Below the pieces are notes generated by a model that was given only the letters and a program-made list of their open reading frames with translations, searched no databases and was not told the DNA's origin. From Bacillota bacterium (lineage in GTDB: Bacteria > Bacillota > Negativicutes > Sporomusales > CTSoil-080), in assembly GCA_017889635.1 (NCBI GenBank), contig JAGGAC010000011.1:1-64000 (forward strand): a stretch of DNA of 64,000 bases. Direction: 5' to 3'. This document shows, one piece after another, positions 53,260 through 62,753 of this stretch. Numbering within the stretch: the first letter of the stretch is position 1; every line of letters begins with the position of its first letter. A program made the translations under genes and the position numbers.

Positions 53260-53538
53260 CTAAACTTCATACTTAATTTGTGCCACAGTACCCTCCACCA
53301 GTATCTGCTCAGCCGCTAAATTCCCCAGTGTTAACTCCTCGCCATTGATAACAAGTTCCCCTTGATTTAACTTGATGCGTACTAAAAACGGCGCATATTC
53401 AATAATACCTTTATGATTCTCCACCAAAAGCTGCTGGTTTCCTAACATAGTTATTCGTGGTAAATCAAGAACAATATCCTCCGGTATTTCCAAAATTCGG
53501 GCTAAGCGTTCTAGTTTTCCCCTCCTGCGGCGTTGCAT
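53260..53538 (-). CDS. yqfC: Sporulation protein YqfC
   Basis: The 92 residues match the YabP/YqfC family: ILEIPEDIVLDLPRITMLGNQQLLVENHKGI and GEELTLGNLAAEQILVEG. The protein is made under sigma-E and is thought to work with YqfD at the spore envelope. AAGGGGGAATAG precedes the ATG. Confidence 0.9.
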   Translation of the reverse strand: MQRRRRGKLERLARILEIPEDIVLDLPRITMLGNQQLLVENHKGIIEYAPFLVRIKLNQGELVINGEELTLGNLAAEQILVEGTVAQIKYEV

Positions 53539-53590
53539 TCCTATTCCCCCTTATCTAGAAATGTATGCTCATAATCATAGATTTAGTAGA

Positions 53591-53608
53591 GTTATTCATC
53601 GGATAAAA
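53591..53608 (+). repeat. Remnant D of the dispersed two-hairpin repeat
   Basis: GTTATTCATCGGATAAAA is identical to the 3' end of copy B and (reversed) to part of copy A. Nothing else of the element remains nearby. Confidence 0.6.
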
Positions 53609-53615
53609 CATAAAA

Positions 53616-53647
53616 AAACCGCTTAACCTAATCGTTATAAGCGGTTT
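53616..53647 (-). terminator. Terminator of the HerA-like gene
   Basis: AAACCGCTTA and TAAGCGGTTT pair around 12 bases; on the minus strand a T-run follows. Confidence 0.8.
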
Positions 53648-53661
53648 AATTTGCCTATATC

Positions 53662-55203
53662 TCACACAATCGCTTCTATCGAACTCTCTAAATGCGTTGC
53701 CAAGGACGACGCCACCTGTCGTCGTGCTAAAAAATCTTCAAATTTATGCACTTTCACCGGTGCGGCAAACCGCATATAGTTTGTCGCAACAATCATTTCA
53801 CCGCAATCCAGATTCTTGATCTCATTGCGTTGCTGCAGAATATCTTTGCGACACATCGCCTCAAGCTTATTCCGGTCGGCCTTAGAAGCTAATCCAAGAA
53901 TGAACAGTGTGTTAAGTTGGCTTAGTACCTTGTCAGCTAAGAGCCGGGGCTGTTGATCAACCACGCACAGCCCCAAATTGAACTTACGAGCCTCACTAAC
54001 AAGCCTGGCAAAAACATTATTGCTGGCATGCTCCTTCTTGCCCAAGAAGCGGTGCGCCTCCTCCAGCACGATAAGCACAGGCTTAACTAAAGCCCGTTCA
54101 GCATCAGTTTTAGCAGCATAATCATAAAATAGCTTTTTAGAAAGAAGCGTTGAAAGAGCCTGTTCAGCAAGAAGCGAAATATTCTTCAGCTCAATCAGCA
54201 CTACCTTCCCCTGCTCAAGATCATTAACAAGATCGGCGACTGTCGATACTTCGTCATCACCAATATTCAGCTCCTGCTGTATATTCCAGCAGACACTCTT
54301 TATTTTACTGATGGTACGCGCCTGAAACTTCTGTCCGGTACAAACGTTTAATTCGTCAACAATGTCGGCTGTATCATAGTTCAGCACATCACGCATCCAA
54401 TGATCTTGCCAAACTGACGAAAGCTTATAAAGAGCATCCATTTGCGGTTCAGAAAAAGTAGCGCATGCCGTAATATCTTCCGGACCAACCGCACTAAAAT
54501 TGAGTGCCAAAGAACGAGCATAATCACCTTGCGGACAGGTATTATATACCCGGAGTCGCTCGCATATTTCCGGATGCTTGGCCAAGTCCTGATAATACTC
54601 ATTATGAACATCAAATATCAGTAATCCATAACTGCGGTTATCAATAACCGACCCCGCCAATACCTTGACCAAATTACTCTTTCCTGTACCAGTGGTGCCG
54701 AAAATCCCAATGTGTTCAGTAATTGCTTTCGAGCCATATATACCAACCGGCAACTCTAGTACCCCACGACCACTTTTCAAAAAGCCCAGTTCCAAGTCAC
54801 CTTTCATCTCCGACAATAATTCCGAATCGTCCGCACTTAGTCCACGTACCTCGCAAAAAAAATCCGGGCAAGTCTTAGGATTATATAAATTACCCTGTCC
54901 ATCAGCATAACAAAGTTGCTCCGCCATACCGATCTTTACAGTGTGATTACCCCCCAAATAAAAATCGAGTTCCTCCTGATTTTCCACCTGACCGTCATTA
55001 TCTAACTTACCAAGCAAATATCCGACATTACTAATACCTGACCAGCGTGATTTTACCTTGAAATCATAAGCGCGAATATAAAAACGATCGCCGTCTTTGC
55101 CTTCTACCACCAGAATATCGCCAAAATCAACATTCTGGTTAGGCGCAACAACAAACTCTACATACGTCCCTTTTGCATAAGTCAGCCGTCCCTTATAGTC
55201 CAT
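53662..55203 (-). CDS. HerA-like ATPase (DUF87)
   Basis: The 513 residues have an N-terminal HAS-barrel-like region (about 1-140) and a HerA/FtsK ATPase core: P-loop IFGTTGTGKSNLVKVL, LLIFDVHNEYYQ, PVLIVLEEAHRFLGKKEHASNN and VVDQQPRLLADKVLSQLNT. HerA ATPases move along DNA and usually pair with the nuclease NurA. No nuclease is adjacent, so repair, processing or a stand-alone role are all possible. ATG 55203 with AAAGGAGGC is chosen over the tracked start. Confidence 0.85.
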   Translation of the reverse strand: MDYKGRLTYAKGTYVEFVVAPNQNVDFGDILVVEGKDGDRFYIRAYDFKVKSRWSGISNVGYLLGKLDNDGQVENQEELDFYLGGNHTVKIGMAEQLCYADGQGNLYNPKTCPDFFCEVRGLSADDSELLSEMKGDLELGFLKSGRGVLELPVGIYGSKAITEHIGIFGTTGTGKSNLVKVLAGSVIDNRSYGLLIFDVHNEYYQDLAKHPEICERLRVYNTCPQGDYARSLALNFSAVGPEDITACATFSEPQMDALYKLSSVWQDHWMRDVLNYDTADIVDELNVCTGQKFQARTISKIKSVCWNIQQELNIGDDEVSTVADLVNDLEQGKVVLIELKNISLLAEQALSTLLSKKLFYDYAAKTDAERALVKPVLIVLEEAHRFLGKKEHASNNVFARLVSEARKFNLGLCVVDQQPRLLADKVLSQLNTLFILGLASKADRNKLEAMCRKDILQQRNEIKNLDCGEMIVATNYMRFAAPVKVHKFEDFLARRQVASSLATHLESSIEAIV

Positions 55204-55420
55204 CACCCAGCCTCCTTTTGCCAAAAATCAATTCATTACTTATTGTACGCATAAGAACACAAAAAAACCGGAAGTTAAGAAAGTTTATTTTTCCATTGCT
55301 TATGAATAATCCAAATGTTACTTCTTTTTTGTATCCTCTTGTAAAGACACCCCAAGATATACTAGAATAACTACATGAACTTATAGACGCAATAAATTTA
55401 AATTTAAGAGGAGTAACACT

Positions 55421-56272
55421 ATGCCTCAAAAACTTTTTCAGTATATCATGATCTCTATCGGTTGTTTGTCTGCTGCTTGCTCAATTAATCTCTTTTTTGT
55501 TCCCCACCATTTGTTAAGTAATGGCATAAGTGGCTTGGCGATTATCTTTTATTACTTGTTCGGTTGGCCGATCGGCATCCAAATGTTTATAATGAATTTA
55601 CCCCTCTTTTACTTAGCCTATCGCCTTATTGGTAAAGCATATGTGGTTTCTACCATTTATGGCGCGGTTATCCTATCAATCGCAATAGATGCTACCCGAT
55701 TTCTATCGCAATTCACAACCATTGACGACCCCATCATTTCTGCTATAACTGGCGGTATTATGGGAGGTATCGGTGCCGGTCTTATGTTTCGAGCCAATGG
55801 TAGCGCCGGTGGCCTTGATATCATCGCCTCGATTATCAAGAAATACTATTCATTTAATGTCGGACTTGTCAGTTTCGCAGCAAATTGTCTTATCATGATT
55901 ATTGCAGCTTTTTTCTTCGGCCTCAAATTAGCGGTTTTGACCCTTATCGCCATGTTCATCGGCGCGCAAATAACTGACAAGGTGGTTGAAGGGTTTAATA
56001 ACAAAAAAAGCATTCATATTATTTCTTACAACTCCGAAAAAATCGTCGAATCCATTATCCGGGAGGTTGGCCGCGGAGCAACAATATTGCGCGGTGTTGG
56101 CGCTTATACTCGTCAAGATAAACAAGTTGTTTTTGTTGTTGTAAACCTAACCCAAATCACACAAATTAAACAGCTTGTCCACGATGCTGACCCTGATGCC
56201 TTCATGATTGTTACCGATGCTACCGAAGTACTGGGAAAAGGATTTACTATGCCGTTATCCAAAAAAGGTTAA
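55421..56272 (+). CDS. YitT family membrane protein
   Basis: The 283 residues have five to six helices of DUF161 (GLAIIFYYLFGWPIGIQMF, GSAGGLDIIASIIKK) and a C-terminal DUF2179 domain (GRGATILRGVGAYTRQDKQVV). Function is not known; related proteins are often membrane transporters of unknown substrate. A GAGGAG site precedes ATG. It is one of the few plus-strand genes in the right half. Confidence 0.88.
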   Translation: MPQKLFQYIMISIGCLSAACSINLFFVPHHLLSNGISGLAIIFYYLFGWPIGIQMFIMNLPLFYLAYRLIGKAYVVSTIYGAVILSIAIDATRFLSQFTTIDDPIISAITGGIMGGIGAGLMFRANGSAGGLDIIASIIKKYYSFNVGLVSFAANCLIMIIAAFFFGLKLAVLTLIAMFIGAQITDKVVEGFNNKKSIHIISYNSEKIVESIIREVGRGATILRGVGAYTRQDKQVVFVVVNLTQITQIKQLVHDADPDAFMIVTDATEVLGKGFTMPLSKKG

Positions 56273-56308
56273 CTATACTCCAACAAAATTAAAAATTCAA
56301 ATATACAA

Positions 56309-56350
56309 AGAGAAGCTATGTGCGTATTCTTTACTACACATAGCTTCTCT
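56309..56350. terminator. Bidirectional terminator between yitT and the floA operon
   Basis: AGAGAAGCTATGTG and its exact complement flank 14 bases between convergent genes, with A/T-rich flanks on both sides. Confidence 0.8.
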
Positions 56351-56353
56351 TGT

Positions 56354-56704
56354 TCATTTCCGCTTATACCTTAAAGCCTTCGGCGGCTTTAAAATCTCCG
56401 CAAAAACAATTCCATTCAGCACCACTTCTTGACTAAGCTTCCCTTGCCAACAAGCCGAATTATCAATCGATACTGGAATTTCAGTCGGTAAAATCGGTGT
56501 TTGAACAACCTGCCTATCAGGCAACTGTCCCAATCCAGTAGTCAGAACCTCTGGTGATTTCACTTCTGTCTGAGGCGTCCCTCCCGGCGGCGGCACCCGT
56601 CTGGGAACGTCAGGATACTCATACTTTTTTGGCTGCCGACTTTTAAGTAACAATGGCACCAAATAAAATACCACCATAAAAATGATAACCCATACTATAT
56701 CCAT
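56354..56704 (-). CDS. Membrane-anchored protein downstream of floA
   Basis: The 116 residues have one N-terminal helix (about 3-20, VWVIIFMVVFYLVPLLL), a Pro-rich linker (PRRVPPPGGTPQTEV) and a short C-terminal part. I do not recognise it. It lies 10 bp after the flotillin-like gene and is surely in that operon, so a role at the same membrane domains is possible. Confidence 0.65.
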   Translation of the reverse strand: MDIVWVIIFMVVFYLVPLLLKSRQPKKYEYPDVPRRVPPPGGTPQTEVKSPEVLTTGLGQLPDRQVVQTPILPTEIPVSIDNSACWQGKLSQEVVLNGIVFAEILKPPKALRYKRK

Positions 56705-56714
56705 ACCCTATCAC

Positions 56715-57707
56715 CTATTTCTTTGTGGGTTCAGTCTTGACTGGCGGTGACGAAGGCCCGGCTTTGGCTATCGTTTCCCTCATCTCGGTATCGGCCATCA
56801 CATTGTTCATATTATAATAATCCATTACACCCATTCTACCTTCTTTAAGCGCCACTGCCAGTGCATGAGGCACTTCAGCCTGAGCCTCCACCACCTTGGC
56901 CTGCATTTCTTGGGTATACGCCCGCATCTCCTGCTCTTTGGCCACCGCCATCGCTCGGCGTTCCTCGGCTTTCGCTTGTGCCACGCGTTTCTCTGCTTCG
57001 GCCTGATCGGTCATTAGTTCAGCTCCAATATTGCGTCCTACATCCACATCAGCAATATCAATTGACAATATTTCAAACGCCGTTCCAGCGTCTAACCCTT
57101 TAGCAAGCACCGTCCGGGAAATAAAATCCGGGTTTTCCAGTACATCCTTATGATCACTAGATGAACCAACATTAGTTACTATGCCCTCACCAACACGTGC
57201 AATAATTGTCGCTTCACCAGCGCCTCCAACCAGCCTATCAATATTTGCCCGAACCGTCACCCGGGCTTTTACCTTAAGTTCAATACCGTTTTTAGCTACC
57301 GCCGAAATAAATGGCGTTTCAATAACCTTGGGGTTAACACTCATCTGAACCGCTTCCAACACATTACGGCCAGCCAGATCGATCGCCGCCGACCGTTCGA
57401 ACGGCAAGCTAATTTGGGCCCGATGGGCTGCAATCAATGAATCAATAACCCTGTCAACATTCCCGCCAGCTAAAAAGTGGGCCTCCAGTTGATTTACACT
57501 AACATCAAGCCCGGCTTTATTTGCCTTAATTAAGGGTAAAACAATCTTGGCTGGTGGCACCCTCCGCAGCCGCATCCCGATAAGAGTAAAAATTCCCACG
57601 TTTACTCCAGCAGCCAGCGCCGAAATCCATAGTCCCAGTGGTACAAAATGCAAAAACAAACTAAGTGCCACAACAAATATCACCAAAATAACAATACTAC
57701 CCAACAC
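56715..57707 (-). CDS. floA: Flotillin-like protein FloA
   Basis: The 330 residues match FloA/YqfA: two short hydrophobic segments at the N-terminus, [57 protein letters not shown] and a coiled coil with [21 protein letters not shown]. It scaffolds lipid-raft-like membrane domains. It lies 11 bp downstream of the NfeD-like gene. Confidence 0.93.
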   Translation of the reverse strand: MLGSIVILVIFVVALSLFLHFVPLGLWISALAAGVNVGIFTLIGMRLRRVPPAKIVLPLIKANKAGLDVSVNQLEAHFLAGGNVDRVIDSLIAAHRAQISLPFERSAAIDLAGRNVLEAVQMSVNPKVIETPFISAVAKNGIELKVKARVTVRANIDRLVGGAGEATIIARVGEGIVTNVGSSSDHKDVLENPDFISRTVLAKGLDAGTAFEILSIDIADVDVGRNIGAELMTDQAEAEKRVAQAKAEERRAMAVAKEQEMRAYTQEMQAKVVEAQAEVPHALAVALKEGRMGVMDYYNMNNVMADTEMRETIAKAGPSSPPVKTEPTKK

Positions 57708-57718
57708 GTTATCGCCTC

Positions 57719-59038
57719 CTAATTTTGTTTACTGTCAAACCGTCTTACTACTATTCGATTACCATTAACAGCAATCACCTTTATCAAAGTTCGAGCCTCA
57801 ATATACTCGCCTTCGGACACAACATCCAGATGAACACCGTCAATCTCGACGGTACCAGCAGGGCGAAGCTGCGTCAGCGTAATTCCTTGACAGCCTAAAT
57901 ATGAAAGATAATCACTAGATGCTATATACCCAGCCTTACTTGTTGCCGCGTTTTCCAGTACAAATTTCAACCACAGGCGACTTGACGGAAGCTTCTTGAG
58001 CAGCAACAAAAATATTATAATTGCCGCAATAATACTAGCAGCCAAGATATTCAGCGCCATAGAATCCGCCCCCAATGTAAGAAAAAAGCTGGTTAAAATC
58101 GCGGTAATTCCTCCTATGCCAAAAATTCCAAACCCAGGCACATAAAGCTCGACTATTATTGCCAGTGCGCCACCAATAAATAAGAGTACCTCCAACCAGC
58201 CAGCCAGACCGGTAAACCACTGGCTGACAAAAAAAACCAAAGCCCCTATCACCGCCACCAGCGCCGCAATTCCTGTTCCAGCTGTCTTAATTTCCACAAA
58301 AACAGCCAGAAAAATCAAAGAAATAAGCGCTGATTTGACCAGTGGATTAGACAATACCCCGGCAAATTTCTCTGACCAGCCCATAGTATATTCAATCACC
58401 GGAGCATCGTCCAGCCCATAATATGCCAAGACTTCAGCTCTGTTTGCAGCAACTAGGTCAGCATAGCCGACTTTAACTGCTTGATAATCAGTAAGCGCCA
58501 ATATCTGCCCCGGCTCAGCATAGCCCGGATAACCGCGCGACTTATCCACCATGGCCTCTGCTACAGCAGGTTCACGTCCAGTCTTGTTAGCAACAGCCGC
58601 AAATTCCGCTTTCAAGGCAGCAATTGTTTTCTCTGTAGCTGGAATAGGCTCAGCGGCCCCGATACTTCCGCCAGGAGCAATAGCAATCTTTTGATGGGAA
58701 ATTGCAATTAGAGCCCCAGCCGACCAAGCTCTATTCTTTATGTAACAAATCGTTAGCACTGGCGAATCGCCAATCGCGTCCCGGATTTTAGTGGCAGCTT
58801 CCACAAGTCCACCAAAAGTGTCAAGCTCCACCAGTATCGCCCGAGGGTTTTTATCTTTCGCCTCAGTTATCGCTTTATGGACAAGTGCTACTTGTCCGTC
58901 GTCAATCTCACCCCTGATATCAATGACAACAACCGGCGAATCATTACTATAACTTGTTGAATTCGCAGCAGTAAGCGCTATTACGAATACTAATGCCAAC
59001 CATAACACTTTTACTAAGCCCCGCATAAGCACCTCCAT
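57719..59038 (-). CDS. NfeD-like membrane serine protease
   Basis: The 439 residues have a signal peptide, a ClpP-like serine protease domain (about 30-210, [20 protein letters not shown] with the likely Ser nucleophile), four helices (about 230-355) and a C-terminal OB-like NfeD domain (about 370-435). NfeD proteins are partnered with flotillins or stomatins, and floA follows. Substrate unknown. Confidence 0.9.
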   Translation of the reverse strand: MEVLMRGLVKVLWLALVFVIALTAANSTSYSNDSPVVVIDIRGEIDDGQVALVHKAITEAKDKNPRAILVELDTFGGLVEAATKIRDAIGDSPVLTICYIKNRAWSAGALIAISHQKIAIAPGGSIGAAEPIPATEKTIAALKAEFAAVANKTGREPAVAEAMVDKSRGYPGYAEPGQILALTDYQAVKVGYADLVAANRAEVLAYYGLDDAPVIEYTMGWSEKFAGVLSNPLVKSALISLIFLAVFVEIKTAGTGIAALVAVIGALVFFVSQWFTGLAGWLEVLLFIGGALAIIVELYVPGFGIFGIGGITAILTSFFLTLGADSMALNILAASIIAAIIIFLLLLKKLPSSRLWLKFVLENAATSKAGYIASSDYLSYLGCQGITLTQLRPAGTVEIDGVHLDVVSEGEYIEARTLIKVIAVNGNRIVVRRFDSKQN

Positions 59039-59161
59039 TTTTGCTGATTATAATAATCTATTCTTCATTTTCCTTAGTATTCCTTTTATGCTTGTTTTTA
59101 TCTAATTTCGACTTACTTTTTATAAAAAATTGTTTAAATTTTTGCACTTTTTATACTAGTC

Positions 59162-59440
59162 TTGACTTATTTTCCTTGATATGATATTTTTTAATAGTAA
59201 TAGTGAAGCATATAACATTAATTATAGTTTATATACAGCAAACAACATACTATCTTCGCCACAGCTATGTAGTACAAGTTTCTCCCTAATTCCACTAACG
59301 CACATCTAATTAATCTTGTCTAGTTTCACTACTAATTATTGCATAAATTGCAGTTTCTTCACAGCAAATTTTGCATTTAAAATATTGTGTCAGCTTCACT
59401 ACCAAACACTTCAGACAGGCCTCTGGCCTGTCTTTTGTTA
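59162..59440 (+). ncRNA. Candidate small RNA in a 450-bp gene-free stretch
   Basis: The gap 59039-59490 has no ORF with a ribosome site. On the plus strand TTGACT (59162-59167) and TATTTT (59185-59190) with a 17-bp spacer form a plausible promoter, and AGACAGGCC-TCT-GGCCTGTCT followed by TTTTG (59413-59437) is an intrinsic terminator. No plus-strand gene feeds that terminator, so a transcript of about 240 nt is possible. Confidence 0.35.
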
Positions 59441-59458
59441 TGCACACATAATAAATTA

Positions 59459-59485
59459 ACCCGGTATTCGTAATGAATACCGGGT
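59459..59485 (-). terminator. yqeY terminator
   Basis: ACCCGGTATTC and GAATACCGGGT pair around five bases, then a T-rich run on the minus strand, six bases after the yqeY stop. Confidence 0.8.
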
Positions 59486-59490
59486 CTGTA

Positions 59491-59943
59491 TTATTGATTC
59501 AGGTGTTCCTTTACCAGCATATTAACTAGTTTCCCATCGGCGCGACCTTTAACTTTTGGCATCAATATTGCCATTACCTTGCCCATTTCCTTCGGTCCAA
59601 CCGCTCCGGAAGCTTTAACTGCTTCAGCTACCAATTTTCCGACCTCTTCCTCGCTCAATTGTTCCGGAAGATAGGCAAGTAAAACGGCAACTTCTTGTTT
59701 AAGGGATTCAACCAAATCCGGCCTGTTACCTTTTTGAAACTCTTCCATTGCGTCCCGGCGCATTTTGACTTCTTTAGCCAATACTTCCAGGACTTCCTCA
59801 TCACTAAGCTCTTTTTTATGATCTATCTCGACATTTTTGATGCTGCCACGAACCATCCGGATAACTGAAAGCCGAGCCTTACCAGCTTCTTTATCCTTCA
59901 TGGCCTGCTTCATGTCTTCAGTCAACCTATCTTTTATAGACAT
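59491..59943 (-). CDS. yqeY: GatB/YqeY domain protein
   Basis: The 150 residues match YqeY: LTEDMKQAMKDKEAGKARLSVIRMV, EFQKGNRPDLVESLKQEVAVL, LPEQLSEEEV and PKEMGKVMAILMPKVKGRADG. The domain resembles the tRNA-binding end of GatB; the role is uncertain. It is 17 bp downstream of rpsU, an old Firmicute gene pair. Confidence 0.93.
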   Translation of the reverse strand: MSIKDRLTEDMKQAMKDKEAGKARLSVIRMVRGSIKNVEIDHKKELSDEEVLEVLAKEVKMRRDAMEEFQKGNRPDLVESLKQEVAVLLAYLPEQLSEEEVGKLVAEAVKASGAVGPKEMGKVMAILMPKVKGRADGKLVNMLVKEHLNQ

Positions 59944-59960
59944 ATAAAAAACCTCCGAAA

Positions 59961-60137
59961 CTATTTGAACTTGCGCTTCCGCGCCGCTTCGGATTTCTTC
60001 TTGCGCTTAACACTCGGTTTTTCATAATGCTCGCGTTTTCTAACTTCCGAAAGAACTCCCGCTTTTTGGCAAGTACGTTTAAACCTGCGGATTGCACTAT
60101 CCAATGTTTCGTTTTTACCTACTTTAATTTCTGACAC
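59961..60137 (-). CDS. rpsU: 30S ribosomal protein S21
   Basis: An untracked 58-codon ORF: GTG, then [20 protein letters not shown], and a Lys/Arg-rich end [15 protein letters not shown]. This is full-length S21. GGGGGGAGATTAG lies just before the GTG. Confidence 0.95.
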   Translation of the reverse strand: MSEIKVGKNETLDSAIRRFKRTCQKAGVLSEVRKREHYEKPSVKRKKKSEAARKRKFK

Positions 60138-60231
60138 CTAATCTCCCCCCCTCCACACAGACCTCGGGAAGCTACTGTTTGGCTTATGGGTTACCTAAAA
60201 ATTATACATGACCGTGAAGCTAATGTCAATA

Positions 60232-60579
60232 TTAGCCTGGCGGCCACTTCATAAATCGTCCGCCTAATACATGACAGTGCAAATGATGGACAGTCTGTCC
60301 GCCGTCGTCCTTGGTATTGATAACAGTACGAAACCCATTGTCTGCCAAGCCAGCCTCAGCGGCTATCTTGGGAATTGTTGTCATAATATGCCCCATTAAA
60401 GCGGCATCTTCAGGAGACACTTCAGTTAAATTGGGAATGTGGCGTTTTGGTATAACCAGAATATGGACAGGAGCCGCAGGACTAACATCAGGAAATGCGA
60501 TGACATACTCATCTTCATAGATTATTTTTGCGGGAATATCTCGGTTAACTATTTTGCAAAAAATACAATCGTGTTGCAT
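60232..60579 (-). CDS. HIT family hydrolase
   Basis: The 115 residues begin DCIFCKIVNRDIPAKIIYED (zinc Cys pair) and have the histidine triad in HHLHCHVLGG. HINT-like enzymes cleave purine nucleotide phosphoramidates. It lies between rpsU and mtaB, as often seen. Confidence 0.93.
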   Translation of the reverse strand: MQHDCIFCKIVNRDIPAKIIYEDEYVIAFPDVSPAAPVHILVIPKRHIPNLTEVSPEDAALMGHIMTTIPKIAAEAGLADNGFRTVINTKDDGGQTVHHLHCHVLGGRFMKWPPG

Positions 60580-60692
60580 ATGACACCTCCTCTCGTCCTA
60601 CGGTAGCACAGCTTGGAATTATATACACATTTACAGAAATATTCGGCTTATCTATAAGATATCCTGCCAAAACACTTACGGCTTTGGAATAT

Positions 60693-61991
60693 TTAGTCAA
60701 TTATTTTTCCCCACAACCCGTCACGATAGGCTGCCTTAAGTTCAGCCTTTACTAGTCTGTCACCCACCCGACCGATATCGTCAGTATAGACTCTGATGTA
60801 ATTGCCTGTCATCCCTTCGACCTTTATGCCATCCCGCCCCTCTGGCAAAAACGTCATTTTCCGTCCGATAAATCGGGATTGAAAGGCGACAGTTTTAGCG
60901 TCAGCCAACTCTTGGAGTACCAGAACCCGACGCTTCTTTTCCTGTTCCGGAACCTGATCGGAAAACTCAGCAGCCGGCGTTCCCTGGCGGCGAGAATACG
61001 GAAAAACGTGTATCCGGGCAAAATTTATTCTTTCCACAAACTTAAGAGTATTATTAAACATTGCTGTCGTTTCCCCTGGAAACCCGACAATAATATCGGT
61101 TGAAATCGCAATATCAGGCACCCTTACCTGAATATCAGCCACCAGCCGCTCGTATTCGGCAGTGCTATAATGACGATTCATTGCTTTTAAAACAGCATCA
61201 TCTCCGGCTTGCAGCGGCAAATGAAGATGTTGGCACAGCCGCTCATCGTTCTGCATAATAGTAATAATTTCGTCAGATACTTCCACCGATTCAAGCGAAC
61301 TTAACCTGATTCGAACAACCCCTGCAACCTTCAAAATTTGCTTAACAACTTCGGTAAGAGTATCTGAACTACCCGCATCCCTACCATAAGCGCCTAGATT
61401 TATTCCTGTAAGCACAATTTCCTTAAATCCAGCGGCTACTAACTTTTCCGTTTCCTGCAATACACTCGCAATAGGACGCGACCTGAGCGGCCCCCTGGCA
61501 TAAGGAATTATACAGTAACTGCAGTAATTAGAGCACCCCTCTTGGATTTTTAGAAATGCCCTAGTACGCCCCGGCACCGAAAAAAGCGGAATATCCTCAA
61601 ACTCCCCGGCAGCCATAATGTCACCAACTGCATTTATCTTATCACCACTCCTAAGTGCCTTTTCCGCCAGTTCAACAATATGCTGCCGCTCCTTGGTTCC
61701 CACTACTACATCAACACCGGCAATCGCCGCTACCTCGTCCGACGAAATCTGGGCATAACAGCCTGTTACAACAATAGCAGCAGCCGGATTTAACCGCCCG
61801 GCACGCCGAATTAATTGGCGTGATTTCCGTTCCCCCATGTGGGTAACTGAACAGGTATTGACAACATATACATCGGCAGGCTGATCAAAGCCAACCACTT
61901 CATAGCCGCGCTCTTTAAACAGCCCGGCAATAGCATCAGTTTCAGCCTGATTAACCTTACACCCTAAAGTAGTTAACGCAACAAACGGCAC
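60693..61991 (-). CDS. mtaB: tRNA t6A37 methylthiotransferase MtaB
   Basis: The 432 residues have an N-terminal MTTase domain (TTLGCKVNQAETDAI, NTCSVT, VTGCYAQ), the radical SAM motif CSNYCSYCIIPYARG, and a C-terminal TRAM domain (about 370-432). It adds methylthio to t6A37. GTG at 61991 behind GGGAGGTAAGG is the preferred start; the tracked start lies before that site. Confidence 0.93.
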   Translation of the reverse strand: MPFVALTTLGCKVNQAETDAIAGLFKERGYEVVGFDQPADVYVVNTCSVTHMGERKSRQLIRRAGRLNPAAAIVVTGCYAQISSDEVAAIAGVDVVVGTKERQHIVELAEKALRSGDKINAVGDIMAAGEFEDIPLFSVPGRTRAFLKIQEGCSNYCSYCIIPYARGPLRSRPIASVLQETEKLVAAGFKEIVLTGINLGAYGRDAGSSDTLTEVVKQILKVAGVVRIRLSSLESVEVSDEIITIMQNDERLCQHLHLPLQAGDDAVLKAMNRHYSTAEYERLVADIQVRVPDIAISTDIIVGFPGETTAMFNNTLKFVERINFARIHVFPYSRRQGTPAAEFSDQVPEQEKKRRVLVLQELADAKTVAFQSRFIGRKMTFLPEGRDGIKVEGMTGNYIRVYTDDIGRVGDRLVKAELKAAYRDGLWGKIID

Positions 61992-62020
61992 ACCCTTACC
62001 TCCCTGTACCAAAGGTTAGC

Positions 62021-62752
62021 CTAACCTAAATCGCCGTTTTGATACATAATAATACTCAATGCAACCACAGCCGCCGTCTCTGTCCGCAGAATACGCGGTC
62101 CCAAAGTAGCAATACACGCCCCATGACTTTTACATGCTTCAACCTCATCTGGACTAAAGCCACCCTCAGGTCCAACTAAGATTAAATACGATTTAGCCTG
62201 GCAGCCGCTGAGAATAGCTTTCAAATTTTGCCTTGTCTCACCCTCATAAAGCATTATCACTCTAGTATCTGGCTTTACCTCTTCCAACACTTCAATCAGA
62301 CTTTGCACTGGCGCCACCGTAGGAACTATGCCCCGACCGCACTGTTTCGCGGCTTCCTGGGCAATCTTTTGCCACCGTTCCACACGAGCTCGCTTTTTTT
62401 GTTCATCATAATGAACGGTGCTAAAACGAACAGCCATGGGGATTACACAAACAGCACCAATCTCCACGGCTTTCTGAATTATATACTCCATTTTGTCAGA
62501 CTTCGGCAATCCCTGAGCCAGGCACACTTCAATCGGCGGTTCACGCCGCTCATCAAGCTTCTCGATAAGTACAGCTTCAACCGTAGTTGCTTTAATTGCG
62601 ACAATACCAGCCCTCCCAGCCTGTCCATCCAGACCAACAACGACAATTTCCGCTCCAGGCACCATTCTCAGAACCTGCCCAATGTGCCGAGCATCAGGCC
62701 CCTCTATAATAATATTTTCCCTTAGCGGTTCGTTGATAAAAAAACGGCGCAA
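62021..62752 (-). CDS. rsmE: 16S rRNA m3U1498 methyltransferase
   Basis: The 243 residues match RsmE: RRFFINEPLRENIIIEGPDARHIGQVLRM, QGLPKSDKMEYIIQKAVEIG, LVGPEGGFSPDEV and LGPRILRTETAAVVALSI (SPOUT knot). Start is the TTG at 62752, one base after the prmA stop, behind AGGGAGG; the tracked start is 90 bp upstream inside prmA. Confidence 0.93.
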   Translation of the reverse strand: MRRFFINEPLRENIIIEGPDARHIGQVLRMVPGAEIVVVGLDGQAGRAGIVAIKATTVEAVLIEKLDERREPPIEVCLAQGLPKSDKMEYIIQKAVEIGAVCVIPMAVRFSTVHYDEQKKRARVERWQKIAQEAAKQCGRGIVPTVAPVQSLIEVLEEVKPDTRVIMLYEGETRQNLKAILSGCQAKSYLILVGPEGGFSPDEVEACKSHGACIATLGPRILRTETAAVVALSIIMYQNGDLG

Positions 62753-62753
62753 A

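Noticed and set aside
53662-55203. HerA-like ATPase as part of an anti-phage defence system
   Set aside because: No nuclease, SIR2 or DUF4297 partner is adjacent, and the neighbours are housekeeping genes.
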